From Nostocaceae cyanobacterium (GTDB taxonomy: Bacteria > Cyanobacteriota > Cyanobacteriia > Cyanobacteriales > Nostocaceae): DNA of 49,048 nt. Every line of letters starts with the position of its first letter. Position 1 is the stretch's first letter. Location of the stretch: NCBI GenBank assembly GCA_030065825.1, contig JASJCY010000066.1, positions 1-49,048 of the forward strand. The letters run 5' to 3'. The notes under the pieces were generated by a model that saw only the letters and a list, made by a program, of their open reading frames with translations, did not search any database and was not told where the DNA came from. Positions 26,852-35,710 of this stretch are shown one piece after another. A program made the translations under genes and the position numbers.

Positions 26852-27265
26852 AAGTAGTGCATACTTCATCTTGAAAGCTTCTGCAACTTGCTCAGATGTA
26901 GGAGGTTCTCCATTATTTCTAACAAACAACATATAGTTGTTGGGTTACTCTGCGAGAAGCCGCTCCGCGTCTACATGCTTCAACCCAACCTACATCAAAA
27001 AGATTTGTCACTCAATCAGTTCTGTTCCCTGTTAAGAGTTCCCCGTTCCCTACCATCACGAGTAATTTTACAAATCAAACCGGATTCCTATAGATACTGT
27101 TTAACTGGGTAAAGTTTTGCACCCGTTTTCAGTATTCCCAGGATGAGAATAATAAGTAACACAAAAAATGAGAACCGCTACATAACCTCACCTGACCAGC
27201 GATATCTGTTATACATTTGTAAAGACCACCTCCTAGGGAGGATTTTTACACCCGGTTAACGGAGT

Positions 27266-29206
27266 ATGACAACAACGCTGCTGAACAATCGTTATCAAAT
27301 TATCCAGGTACTAGGTGCTGGTGGATTTGGGGAAACCTTTTTGGCGGAAGATACCTATATGCCTTCTCGTCGTCGCTGTGTAATTAAGCAACTTAAACCA
27401 GTAAGTGGCGACCCCCGAACTTATGAGATGATTAAACAGAAGTTTGAACGGGAAGCTGCAACCTTAGAGTATCTCGGTGAAGGTCATGAGCAAATTCCCA
27501 AACTCTATGCCTACTTTTCCGAACAAGGACAATTTTACCTTGTGCAAGAATGGATTCAAGGTCACACCCTATTTGATATTGTTGCAGCAAAAGGTCCGGT
27601 GGAGGAGAAGACTGTCAGGGAAATTTTATTAAGTTTACTGCCCGTTTTGAATTATGTTCACACTAAAGGCATTATCCACCGGGATATTAAACCCGATAAC
27701 ATTATCCTCAGAACTTCCTCTTCCCCAACTCCAGTTGTGGGAGGTAAACCAGTATTAATTGACTTCGGTGCTGTTAAAGAAACAATCCGTAGCGTGGTTA
27801 ACTCTCAGGGAGAAACCACAAAATCCCTAGTGATTGGAACTCCCGGGTATATGCCCCTAGAACAGGGCTTAGGACGCCCAGTTTACGCCACAGACCTTTA
27901 CAGTTTGGGCTTAACGGCTATTTTCCTATTAACGGGTAAATCACCCCAAGAATTGGAAACTAACCCCCAAACAGGGGAAATAGTCTGGCAAAATTATGTT
28001 CCCGGAATCTCTTCCAACTTGGGAACAGTACTGGAAAAAGCAATTAAATCCCAAGTGGGCGATCGCTACTCTACCGCTAGCCAAATGTTACATGCTTTGC
28101 AATCGGCTAGTTCTACTCCCCAACCCCAAACACCATATCCAGCCACCCAACCAACAATTCCCCTATCTCCGGGTGGAGGTGGATCTACTTCCACCCAGGG
28201 GACTAAACCATTGTCTTCTGGGCAAAAATCAGCGTCAATCCCTACCCCTTCCAAATTTGACAAATGGCACCAACGTCCTTGGATTATTAGTATTTTAGTT
28301 GCAGGTGGTTTAATTGGTGGCATTACCATTGCCAGTATTTTCTCCCGTCAACCCCAACCAGAAATTGTGAATACAACATCGACACCAGGGGAATCTACAG
28401 AAGAAACTAGCGATACAAATCCAGTAGCATCCCCATCTGCATCTCCTAATTCCCAACCAAGGGTAAATTCACCCGTAGTTTCCCAATCTTCCCCTCCTCC
28501 CATTCCACCAGCACCAAGGGAAAATTCTTCTCCTTCTTCTGTTTCTTCACCTAAGGTTGAATCTACAGTCCAACCAGAAACCAATCCAGTAGTTACAACA
28601 ACTCAAACACCTGTAGCCACTCCTTCCCAGCCAAAAACCACAAATCAGGAGACAACAACAGCACCACCAACAGAGGAAAATTCGCCACCAGAAACAAAGC
28701 AGCCAGCAGAAAAAAAGCAGAAAAAAGATCAAAAATCTGACGACTCCACAGTTGCTACCACCAGCAATCAAACTGTTCCCACTTTTCCCGCAGGTACATC
28801 TAGAAGTTCAGTAGAAGCGGTGCTGGGGAAACCAGTTAAAGATTTAAGGGGAGTTTGGCGTAATACCCGTGCTGTGATTTATAAACCAATTCCTAACAAA
28901 GTTGACCTTGGTTATTTATTTGACACAAATTCGGGGGTTCTGCGTCAAACTGAAGCTGGTTTTCGGGAATCTGTGGATCTTCAGCTAATGCAGACTACTT
29001 TAAATGGCATGTTGGATGGTAAAGCCACACAAGAGATTCAACAAGGTTTGCAACAGATACAACAACGCCAAAGCAATCACTATAAATTCAGGATCGATGA
29101 TTGGAAGGGTCAAATTGTCAGGCAAAACTGTGGTGATATTTACATTAGTATTTGGGAATCAGATTTACATGATTTTATCAATCCTGCAAAAATAAATAAA
29201 TGTTGA
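27266..29206 (+). CDS. Ser/Thr protein kinase C with long extracytoplasmic region
   Basis: The 646-aa product has a kinase domain (1-280) with GAGGFGET, VIKQLKP, HRDIKPDN and DFG intact and a short insert before DFG (SSPTPVVGG). A transmembrane helix at about 337-358 is followed by about 150 residues of Pro/Ser/Thr-rich low-complexity sequence. A C-terminal domain (about 510-646; SSVEAVLGKPVKDLRGVWRN ... NCGDIYISIWESDL) shares no obvious similarity with that of kinase B. An upstream GGAGG lies 20 bases before the ATG, too far to be the direct site. It is the third tandem paralogue. Confidence 0.92.
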   Translation: MTTTLLNNRYQIIQVLGAGGFGETFLAEDTYMPSRRRCVIKQLKPVSGDPRTYEMIKQKFEREAATLEYLGEGHEQIPKLYAYFSEQGQFYLVQEWIQGHTLFDIVAAKGPVEEKTVREILLSLLPVLNYVHTKGIIHRDIKPDNIILRTSSSPTPVVGGKPVLIDFGAVKETIRSVVNSQGETTKSLVIGTPGYMPLEQGLGRPVYATDLYSLGLTAIFLLTGKSPQELETNPQTGEIVWQNYVPGISSNLGTVLEKAIKSQVGDRYSTASQMLHALQSASSTPQPQTPYPATQPTIPLSPGGGGSTSTQGTKPLSSGQKSASIPTPSKFDKWHQRPWIISILVAGGLIGGITIASIFSRQPQPEIVNTTSTPGESTEETSDTNPVASPSASPNSQPRVNSPVVSQSSPPPIPPAPRENSSPSSVSSPKVESTVQPETNPVVTTTQTPVATPSQPKTTNQETTTAPPTEENSPPETKQPAEKKQKKDQKSDDSTVATTSNQTVPTFPAGTSRSSVEAVLGKPVKDLRGVWRNTRAVIYKPIPNKVDLGYLFDTNSGVLRQTEAGFRESVDLQLMQTTLNGMLDGKATQEIQQGLQQIQQRQSNHYKFRIDDWKGQIVRQNCGDIYISIWESDLHDFINPAKINKC

Positions 29207-29817
29207 TTTCATAGGGACTTGTTGATTAGACATAGACGTGAAAATTAAATATGCGTTGTCCAAAACCCTTGTTCCAGACGTTACAATGCAACGTCTGGAA
29301 CATTCTTTTCCACCAGATGTCTATTTAATAGGGACTTGCAAATAAAAAAATATCCCAAAATTTGATATTGGTACAAGCATCCTTGTCCCTGCACCCATCT
29401 GGTTGACTTACAAAAGTCTTGGAAGTGTTGAAATTTCGTTGAGTGGAGGGACGACACCCAACGCAATCGGTTGCGGTTGTTGGGTTGTAGCTTGCTTCCC
29501 CGGAGGGGTAGCATGTAGACGCGGTAGACAGGTCGTGGCTTCTCGTATGCGTAAGCATTGCCGTAGGCTAGAAGTGCGGCTTTGATTTGAGTAACCCAAG
29601 CTACATCAAAAAGATTTGTCAGTTAATCAAGTCCACCCATACAGGCAAGGATGCCTGTACCACAATATGGGATAATTTATTTGTTGGTATTCCCTTACGT
29701 CTACAACTGAAATTCGCTATATTTAATTGTTAATTACCCATTACCAATTACCAATTACCAATTACCCATTACCAATTACCAATTACCAATTACCAATTAC
29801 CAATTACCAATTACCAA
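29207..29817. other. Repeat-packed intergenic region
   Basis: Contains the AGACATCTGG element copy 2 (29227-29322), flanked on both sides by ATAGGGACTTG, and a TTGGGTTG-type repeat (about 29455-29625). An end of the TATAGCG family follows (about 29708-29720), then an ATTACCA heptamer block running into the next gene. Open frames here are not supported as genes. Confidence 0.65.
29227..29322. repeat. AGACATCTGG palindromic element, copy 2 (inverted)
   Basis: It matches the reverse complement of 10755-10848 along its whole length apart from a few substitutions and a one-to-two-base length difference at the left end (AGACATAGACGTG). The inner hairpin TTCCAGACGTTACA / TGCAACGTCTGGAA is kept. Confidence 0.85.
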
Positions 29818-29826
29818 TTACCAATT
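29734..29826. repeat. Heptanucleotide tandem repeat (ATTACCA)
   Basis: About 13 units. The block supplies the stop codon and last Trp codon of the leftward lipid-kinase fusion (…GAT AAT TGG TAA). Confidence 0.9.
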
Positions 29827-31125
29827 ATCATCCGTTTGTAATTGTTGATTATTATTGTCTGGGGGAGCTAATACAGTCAATCCCCCGGGGATACATTCAA
29901 TTTCCACCGGAGTTGTACCAATAATTTCCCCATCAACTACCACTTTTTGAGGAGGATTAGCTGTCACCTTAATTCCCTTCGTTTGCAAACTAATAATATC
30001 CTGTCGATTTGTTGGTACTTTTAACAACGCTGCACCCAATAGATTAACCATTGCTGTTACCGCTTCTAAATCACTTTGAGGGGCAGCAATTGTTACATCT
30101 AAAAGACCGTCATTAATAATCACTGTACCTCCTCCCTGTGCCATTACAGAAGTTGCTGGTGCTGCATTGGCTACAGTGACCGCTGCAACATGAAACTTTT
30201 TCACCACTCCTTCAATTTCAATTTCCGTCTCAAACAGTTTCTGTTCGTTGAGTTGCTGAATCCCAGCCATAATATATGCTAAAGGACCCCAGCGGTTTTT
30301 TGCATCCCTGTCTGCACGTTCCACAATTTCCGCTTCGTAACCAATACCAGCTAGTAAAATCATTGACGCATCGTTACAACGGGCAGCATCCACCACCCTG
30401 GTATTTCCTGCTATAATCACCTCACAGGCACTTCTAATGGGGTTAAAACGAGCGGAAATGCCTAAAGCAGCAGCAAAAGCATTAGCAGTTCCCCGAGGAA
30501 TAACTCCTAAAGGAATACCCGTACCCACCAATGTATCTGCCACAGCAGAAACTGTACCATCACCACCAGAAGCCATAATTATATCAGCATGGGCTGCGAT
30601 CGCTTTCTTTGTCAATTCCTGAGCATCAATTTCGGGAGTAGTGGTATGTACTGCTAATTTCATCGCTGGTTGCAGCAACTGCTTAATTAACTGCAAATCT
30701 GCCTCTGCATTCCCTTGACCGGAAACGGGATTAAATATTAGGTGGGCTACATAACTGTAACGCAGACTTTCAACAATTGCCTCTGCGGTTGCCAAATTAA
30801 TCCCCAATGGTACATTATGAATTGTACACAGACGCTGTATTGGTTGGATATTCGGTTCTTGGGGTTCAGTTGAGAAGGGATCGACTAGAAAAATTACTGC
30901 ACCTATTTCTCCTGTTGCTACTAAGGCAGCAATTTGTATATCTCCACCAACTTTACCTGACAAAACTTGTTCCACTGGTAAATTAGTAGCATTTTCTATG
31001 CGTTGACCAGTGGTGCTTGTGGCAATTAGTTGATATCGACAGAAAACCCCTCGATGTTGATTGACGAAATTGACTATTTCATCTTTTTTGCGATTATGAG
31101 CAATTAAAGCTATTTTGGCGGACAT
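29818..31125 (-). CDS. Methylglyoxal-synthase-like / diacylglycerol-kinase-family fusion
   Basis: The 435-aa product has two parts. Residues 1-120 resemble methylglyoxal synthase (KIALIAHNRKKDEIVNF; VGGDIQIAALVATGEIGAV; FLVDPF). From about 130 it is a YegS/BmrU-type lipid kinase (FNPVSGQGNAEADL; ASGGDGTVSAVADTL; GVIPRGTANAFAAALG). The MGS-type acidic residues Asp62 and Asp82 are kept. By memory of the E. coli enzyme, the active-site His98 and Asp101 positions are Gln89 and Asn92 here, so catalysis by this half is doubtful; it may bind phosphate as a regulator. The kinase part has its nucleotide and GGDGT motifs. The stop lies in a heptamer repeat block. Confidence 0.88.
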   Translation of the reverse strand: MSAKIALIAHNRKKDEIVNFVNQHRGVFCRYQLIATSTTGQRIENATNLPVEQVLSGKVGGDIQIAALVATGEIGAVIFLVDPFSTEPQEPNIQPIQRLCTIHNVPLGINLATAEAIVESLRYSYVAHLIFNPVSGQGNAEADLQLIKQLLQPAMKLAVHTTTPEIDAQELTKKAIAAHADIIMASGGDGTVSAVADTLVGTGIPLGVIPRGTANAFAAALGISARFNPIRSACEVIIAGNTRVVDAARCNDASMILLAGIGYEAEIVERADRDAKNRWGPLAYIMAGIQQLNEQKLFETEIEIEGVVKKFHVAAVTVANAAPATSVMAQGGGTVIINDGLLDVTIAAPQSDLEAVTAMVNLLGAALLKVPTNRQDIISLQTKGIKVTANPPQKVVVDGEIIGTTPVEIECIPGGLTVLAPPDNNNQQLQTDDNW

Positions 31126-31146
31126 TTGTTAATCAATAAAATTAAT

Positions 31147-31276
31147 TATAGCGGTTTTCACTTGGGTGCAATACAGTCGCTTACCTCACCCCTTCCCCTC
31201 TCCTTAGTAAGGAGAGGGGTGTCCGGAGGACGGGGTGAGGTAAAATTTGTATTCTACTCAACCAAAAACCGCTATA
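31147..31276. repeat. TATAGCG-ended MITE-like element
   Basis: A 130-bp element with ends TATAGCGGTTTTCACTTGGG and an imperfect complement, ACTCAACCAAAAACCGCTATA (about 31256-31276). A long CCTCACCCCTTCCCCTCTCC / GGAGAGGGG...GGGGTGAGG hairpin sits inside. Relatives are at 34976-35083 and 43101-43447, with half copies near 954 and 3552. Confidence 0.8.
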
Positions 31277-31454
31277 TTCATTATTAATTGATTTTTGCTA
31301 AGCTGAAAAGCACCTAAATTAAATATTTGGACGGGCAGGGATGCCCATCCCACAAGAGTTAGACTAATTTAAATTATCTAGTTTAAATGCCCAACAGCTT
31401 AATAAAGAAAAATTATTTTCTGGCGTTGCATAAATGCAGGATGATTTTAACAGT

Positions 31455-31680
31455 TTTGTGTCATGAACATCTTAGTTTGTGGAACAGGCATTTTGGTTTG
31501 TGTCATGAACATCTTAGTTTGTGGAACAGGCATTTTGATTTGTGTCATGGATATCTTAGTCAGTTTGTGGAACAGGCATTTTGGTTTGTGTCATGAACAT
31601 CTTAGTCAGTTTGTGGAACAGGCATTTTGATTTGTGTCATGGATATCTTAGTCAGTTTGTGGAACAGGCATCCCTGCCTG
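31455..31680. repeat. Five-unit tandem array inside a GCGTTGCATAAATG repeat
   Basis: TGTCATG recurs at 31459, 31501, 31543, 31589 and 31635, giving periods of 42, 42, 46 and 46 bp. Units read TGTCATGAACATCTTAG or TGTCATGGATATCTTAG followed by TTTGTGGAACAGGCATTTTG. The 46-bp units have an extra TCAG. Variant types follow in the order a, a, b, a, b, which suggests multi-unit duplication. Confidence 0.85.
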
Positions 31681-31724
31681 TTACTTATATTTTGAGACAC
31701 TCCATTCATATTCATTCTTAATAC

Positions 31725-32624
31725 TTATTTTCTTGTATCCACCTTCATCATTTTGCCTACTGAAACATTTAATTGCACTCCAATCAAAATTGCTAAAGAA
31801 GTGAGATTTAACCATAACAATAGTATAATACCTGCCCCCAATGTACCGTAAGTGACATCATAATTAGCAAAATTAGTCACATAAAGTCGAAAGATTTTAG
31901 ATATCATTGCCCATAACAATGCTGCAAAAATTGCCCCAGGCATTAAAGGGGTTCCTTTTTCCCACTTACTCGGACCATATCGATAAATAAAACTAAAACT
32001 TAAAGAAAGAATTACAAACGCCGCAGGCCATCTAAATAAGTTCCAAATATATAATATATTAGAACTTACAGTTTCCATTTCATTATGAATTGTTTCCAAT
32101 TTTTGCAGTACAAAATTGAGAATAAAGTCGCTGATAAACACCAAAAAAGATGCTGTTAAAACCAAAATAATCGAACCCAAAGTTAACAGCAAAGATACTA
32201 ACTTAGCTTTCCAAAAAGGTCGTCTTTGTCCTGGGGGAATGCGATAAATTTCATCCATAGCATTCATCGCTGCACTTAAAGCGCTGGAAGCTACCCACAA
32301 TGCTAACCCAAAACTAAGGGAAAATAGTCCTTGTCCTTGGGGTAATTCCACATTATCTGCAAATCCTCGAATTAGATTCAAAGCATCCTGGGGAACCATT
32401 GTACTTACCTGCTGGATCAAAAATCCCACTCTTTCCCGAGAAACATTAAATCCCCCAATCAGCGTCAGCACAGCTAAAATACCTGGGAATATTGCTAACA
32501 GATTATTGTAAGCCATTTCCGAAGCTAAACCGGGTAAGCGTCGTCTGCCAATTTCTTGGATGACATGTTTGAGTAGCTTACAGTTAAGATGGCGAAAAAA
32601 GCGGAAAAAGCGGCTAGAGAACAT
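31725..32624 (-). CDS. YihY/BrkB-family inner-membrane protein
   Basis: The 299-aa product has about six hydrophobic helices and family blocks MAYNNLLAIFPGILAVLTLI, GLALWVASSALSAAMNAMDE and TYGTLGAGIILLLWLNLTSL. Family members are plasma-membrane proteins, once called RNase BN by mistake, of unresolved transport-like function. The start is ATG, and an Arg/Lys-rich cytosolic N-terminus precedes the first helix. It appears monocistronic. Confidence 0.9.
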   Translation of the reverse strand: MFSSRFFRFFRHLNCKLLKHVIQEIGRRRLPGLASEMAYNNLLAIFPGILAVLTLIGGFNVSRERVGFLIQQVSTMVPQDALNLIRGFADNVELPQGQGLFSLSFGLALWVASSALSAAMNAMDEIYRIPPGQRRPFWKAKLVSLLLTLGSIILVLTASFLVFISDFILNFVLQKLETIHNEMETVSSNILYIWNLFRWPAAFVILSLSFSFIYRYGPSKWEKGTPLMPGAIFAALLWAMISKIFRLYVTNFANYDVTYGTLGAGIILLLWLNLTSLAILIGVQLNVSVGKMMKVDTRK

Positions 32625-32719
32625 AAGTTAGGTAAATTCAGTTACTGTGATTTCCTAGCAAGTTTAATTGTATAAAAAGTTAAATGTATCCTAACCCAAA
32701 AGCATAGTTTCATAACGGA

Positions 32720-33136
32720 TTATTCCAAGTGCTTTACAGGTAAGTTGACCATTTTTTCTAGTTTTTCCGCAATCTCTACTCTATGACAGCGACGCCAATC
32801 CTTTTCAGCGCACATTAGTAAAACTGTCCCAGCAGATGTCATTTCAGCTACATTTTTTAAGGATTCTTCTGCCTCTTTTTGATTTGGAGGTTCCCAGTTA
32901 GCATTGCCCGATGTATTTCCTAAATATACTTTAGAAACATAATTAATTCCTTTTGAAATACAAAGCTTTTCGACCTGTTCACCGTACCACTTACGACTCC
33001 AAGCACGAGGACGAAATCTGACATCAATTACCCATTTAACATCAAATTTCTCCAGGTATTCTATGAATTCTTCATAGGTCTTTCGATTACCATATCCAAA
33101 TGTTAATATATATTTTTTTTGAGAGTGGTTAAGCAT
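32720..33136 (-). CDS. DUF488-family protein
   Basis: The 138-aa product shows the DUF488 pattern: TFGYGNRKTYEEFIEYL at the start, DVRFRPRAWSRKW, and the Cys/His block LLMCAEKDWRRCHRVEIAE. The Cys-Arg-rich block suggests a catalytic or nucleic-acid-linked role that is not established. It lies 20 bp downstream of a pseudogene on the same strand, so the two were once an operon. The intact frame beside a ruined partner suggests either independent function or recent decay of the partner. Confidence 0.85.
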   Translation of the reverse strand: MLNHSQKKYILTFGYGNRKTYEEFIEYLEKFDVKWVIDVRFRPRAWSRKWYGEQVEKLCISKGINYVSKVYLGNTSGNANWEPPNQKEAEESLKNVAEMTSAGTVLLMCAEKDWRRCHRVEIAEKLEKMVNLPVKHLE

Positions 33137-33156
33137 CTTATTTTGGAGTCAATTGT

Positions 33157-33942
33157 TTAAAATAGGCTTAATTGCTCAAATTCAATCTTTGGAGGATAGA
33201 ATAGACCAATTATCATAAAACCATGAGGGCGTTTTTGTTGGTTTCCTACTATAAAGTATAAATCTTTTTTGCTCATAAAGTCATCTGATAACTTTTGCTT
33301 TACTTTTTTTAAAGCTTCTTGTTCTCGTTTTTCTAAAGTATTTTGATGAGAATTATCTCGGCAATTTCTATACAACTGCTGAATTTCCCAATCTATTATT
33401 GATAATTTATGACGAGTACCATCTTCAGCCACAAAATCGTAATAGAATTTGTAGGGAATTTTTTCTAGTTCAACCGCAGATTCAAATAAATCAAGCTGGT
33501 CTTGAACTGACTGTTGCTGGGGTTTCCACTCACGTTCATCTTCTTGATGATAATACTTGTTAATAGTTTGAGGCTTAATGATTCCCAGAGACTTACCCTG
33601 ATTTTTAATTTCTGATATAGAATGAAATTTTAGATGGTTTGACAAAATCATTTTTTCCTTTCTTGCCAATTGTCATCTGTACCAAGTTTTCTAATTATTT
33701 GTATCGATTCATCTTGAATCCGAAAGCTTTCCTCTCTCTTATCTCTGGGATTTTTTTCTATTTCAGCACTGATAATAGACCATCTTGGATAATGAACGAA
33801 AACGTATAGGATAAATACGAATCCACTGTAGTGGTTTTTCATCAGCATTTAATAAAACTCCTGCCGTACATACTGTTTCCCTATATTTCATACTAATAGA
33901 AGGGTATGTCTTAGTAGCAATCAAAATCTTTTGTCTTTACAT
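33157..33942 (-). pseudogene. Disrupted gene (three lesions) upstream of DUF488
   Basis: A coherent protein can be read only across lesions. ATG at 33942 is followed at once by TAA; the same frame then gives KILIATKTYPSISMKYRETV (33891 ATG inside it) to about RFRSL. The sense then moves to another frame (YPRWSIISAEIEKNPRDKRE ... NWQERKK, ending at a TGA beside a six-A run). The last shift, at that A-run, restores the first frame at MILSNHLKFHSI and runs to EQLSLF. The joined product would be about 255 aa, with no family I can name. Open pieces are 33157-33669 and 33648-33848. A later internal start could still yield the 170-aa C-terminal part. Confidence 0.75.
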
Positions 33943-34202
33943 TGATATTTGATATTATTTTTATTAAATATAATACCATGCATTAACTTGCTATCTTTTA
34001 ACAAGAATGTCTAGATTATGTGCATTACAGACAATTTTTAATTCATACTGAATTTATACGTAAGAGGTTATTTATAAAGTAAACGTTAAGACCCAAGAAA
34101 CCGGGTTTCTCTGGGTGAAGTATCGAATATTATCGTACTTAGTCTGAGAGAAACCCGGTTTCTAACGTTTATAAATGGTCTCTAAATTTTAACAACAGAA
34201 AA
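33943..34202. repeat. Intergenic region with a GAAACCGGGTTTCT hairpin element
   Basis: About 34085-34173 holds AACGTTAAGACCCAAGAAACC and, 70 bp on, its partial complement GAGAAACCCGGTTTCTAACG, ending 30 bp before the PhyH-family start. The GAAACCGGGTTT core is shared with the CATCTTGCA repeats. The rest is AT-rich and empty. Confidence 0.6.
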
Positions 34203-34946
34203 ATGAACGAACATAATCGCATTGTTTTCGACCTCAAAGGTTATATCGTCAAACCAGCAGTACTTTCTGAAGATGAAGTAGAAGAAATTACAGAATTCGT
34301 CCTTCAGCAAAAAAATTCCCCCCAATCCCTCCCCCCTGATCAACGCTGCTTACCTGGGGGTGCTTTTGAAAAGTTAATCGACCACCCAGCGGTGATGGAT
34401 GTATTACTTGACGTTATTGATGGTGATATAGAAAAAATTCGCTTAGAAAATGTGTTTCTTAACTACCGCGAGATGGGTGAAGGTAAATGGAGTCCCCACG
34501 CAGGTGGACGCACTACTAACCCCAATTATGCCTACAATTTCTATGATGGACGGATTTACGCTGGTATGACTCGTGTAGTTTGGGAATTGACTGAAGTTTT
34601 ACAAGGTCAAGGTGGAACTTATTTTATCCCTGGTAGCCATAAAGCTAACTATAACATCCGTAAATCTCCCCTAGACAGCATCGACAACCGTGATTCAGGA
34701 CTTTGGGAGAGTTATAGCTGTCCCCCCGGTTCCCTGGTTGTCTTTTCCGAAGCTTTACGTCATACCGCAGATATATGGTGTAATCCCCATAATCCCCGGA
34801 TAGCAATTTTCTGTGCTTACAATCATATCAACGTGCGTCACCATAAGCCTAATATCCCCCAAAAAGTTTTGCAGGGACTCACACCAGAACATCAGCGCTT
34901 TTTTAGGGAAGTTTATCATCCCCAATTCGATCGCTGGAATATGTAG
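34203..34946 (+). CDS. Phytanoyl-CoA dioxygenase (PhyH) family protein with H-x-G motif
   Basis: The 247-aa product has a double-stranded beta-helix pattern. WSPHAGGRTTN gives His99, GGTYFIPGSHKANY follows, then PGSLVVFSEALRHTADIW (His187) and Arg199, 12 residues later, which would hold 2-oxoglutarate. The usual iron-binding H-x-D triad is replaced by H99-A-G101. Loss of that Asp is seen in Fe/2OG halogenases and also in some PhyH subfamilies of unknown activity. The start is ATG with no strong ribosome-binding site. No biosynthetic cluster surrounds it. Confidence 0.85.
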   Translation: MNEHNRIVFDLKGYIVKPAVLSEDEVEEITEFVLQQKNSPQSLPPDQRCLPGGAFEKLIDHPAVMDVLLDVIDGDIEKIRLENVFLNYREMGEGKWSPHAGGRTTNPNYAYNFYDGRIYAGMTRVVWELTEVLQGQGGTYFIPGSHKANYNIRKSPLDSIDNRDSGLWESYSCPPGSLVVFSEALRHTADIWCNPHNPRIAIFCAYNHINVRHHKPNIPQKVLQGLTPEHQRFFREVYHPQFDRWNM

Positions 34947-35710
34947 TCAGGTAAACTAATAGACTTCTGGGAAAATATAGCGGTTTTCGGTTGACTACAA
35001 TACAGGATGAGTGGGATGGGCATCCCTGTCCGTCCGAACTCCACCAATTCTGTTTGTATTGCATCCAACTGAAATTCGCTATAGACAAAGCCATTCCTCA
35101 ATTGACTTGAAGGAAAAATATAGCGATTTTCAAGTCAATAGAATATACCTTACCGTTGAAAAAACATTACCCAAGCTTGGACAATGACCTGACGCTAACG
35201 GCTACGTAAGGATTCCCAGCTTTGTCTTTCACCTACTACCTGTAGACGCGCTACGCGCGGCTTCTCGAAGAGTAGTGCTGTTAAGCTTGCTATCCAGGGT
35301 GTTACCACGCTTGTGACAACCTGGATAGCTTGACCACAGGAGCGCTGTTAGCGCTGGTACTAATATTCGCTCATCCCATGAGACCAGTGGTGTTTCCTGT
35401 CTAACAGGTAAGCCTTGCTGGAAGAGACGAGAAACCTTTATCAATATTGTACAACTTTGTCAAAATTTTTGGCTAGCTACTGCCAACCCCCTTCCCTTCT
35501 CCCTTTCCCCCTCTCCCAATGGGAGAGGGGGAAAGGGGTGAGGTAAAATTACGTGAGTTCGATAGCGATCGCAGGTTGGGAAAAGTTTCGCTTTAATCCT
35601 CCTCCTTCTCGTCAGCAATTGGAAGCGTTAGCTGCTGACTGTGGTGGGGATTGATGGTTGGTGTCAACGGTGTTTTATGCCTTTTGCGGAGATGACGGAG
35701 TTTCAGAAAT
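34947..35710. other. Intergenic region with MITE and folded GC-rich block
   Basis: Contains a TATAGCG element (34976-35083), a second TATAGCGATTTTCAAG end (35120) and a structured block at about 35190-35450. The block has the stem GCTATCCAGG/CCTGGATAGC (about 35289-35331), CTGTTAGCGC, CCAGTGGTGTT and TCTAACAG. A further hairpin of the CCTTTCCCCCTCTCCCAATGGGAGAGGGGG type sits near 35500-35540. No gene is supported. The block could be a relic of an insertion-sequence end. Confidence 0.5.
34976..35083. repeat. TATAGCG-ended MITE-like element
   Basis: A 108-bp element from TATAGCGGTTTTCGGTTGAC to its imperfect complement CAACTGAAATTCGCTATA. The centre reads GGGATGGGCATCCC. The right half closely matches the half element at about 954-1020 in inverted orientation. 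Confidence 0.8.

Larger units (their letters stand above)
26584..27265. other. Kinase B-kinase C gap with palindromes
   Basis: It contains a 33-bp palindrome (26622-26654), an ACTAGTG-ended MITE-like element (26715-26851) and a TAGGTTGGGTT/AACCCAACCTA-type repeat (about 26935-27008) whose end, CTACATCAAAAAGATTTGTC, recurs at about 29602-29621. No gene is seen. Confidence 0.65.
31126..31724. other. Intergenic region with MITE and 42-46-bp tandem repeats
   Basis: Composed of a complete TATAGCG-ended element (31147-31276), a GGGCAGGGATGCCCATCCC fragment, and an expanded GCGTTGCATAAATG repeat containing a five-unit tandem array. The open frame through the array is a by-product of the repeats. 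Confidence 0.7.

Noticed and set aside
28066-28771. Reverse-strand ORFs inside kinase C
   Set aside because: They are shadows of the Pro/Ser/Thr-rich linker, which lacks stops on the opposite strand; composition is Gly/Trp/Cys-biased and unlike a gene.
31387-31596. Small ORF through the 31.4-31.7 kb array
   Set aside because: Its sequence is just the 42-bp repeat translated and stops within it.
35229-35444. 71-codon reverse-strand ORF
   Set aside because: It lies in a palindrome-rich block and has no recognisable protein features; treated as non-coding structure.
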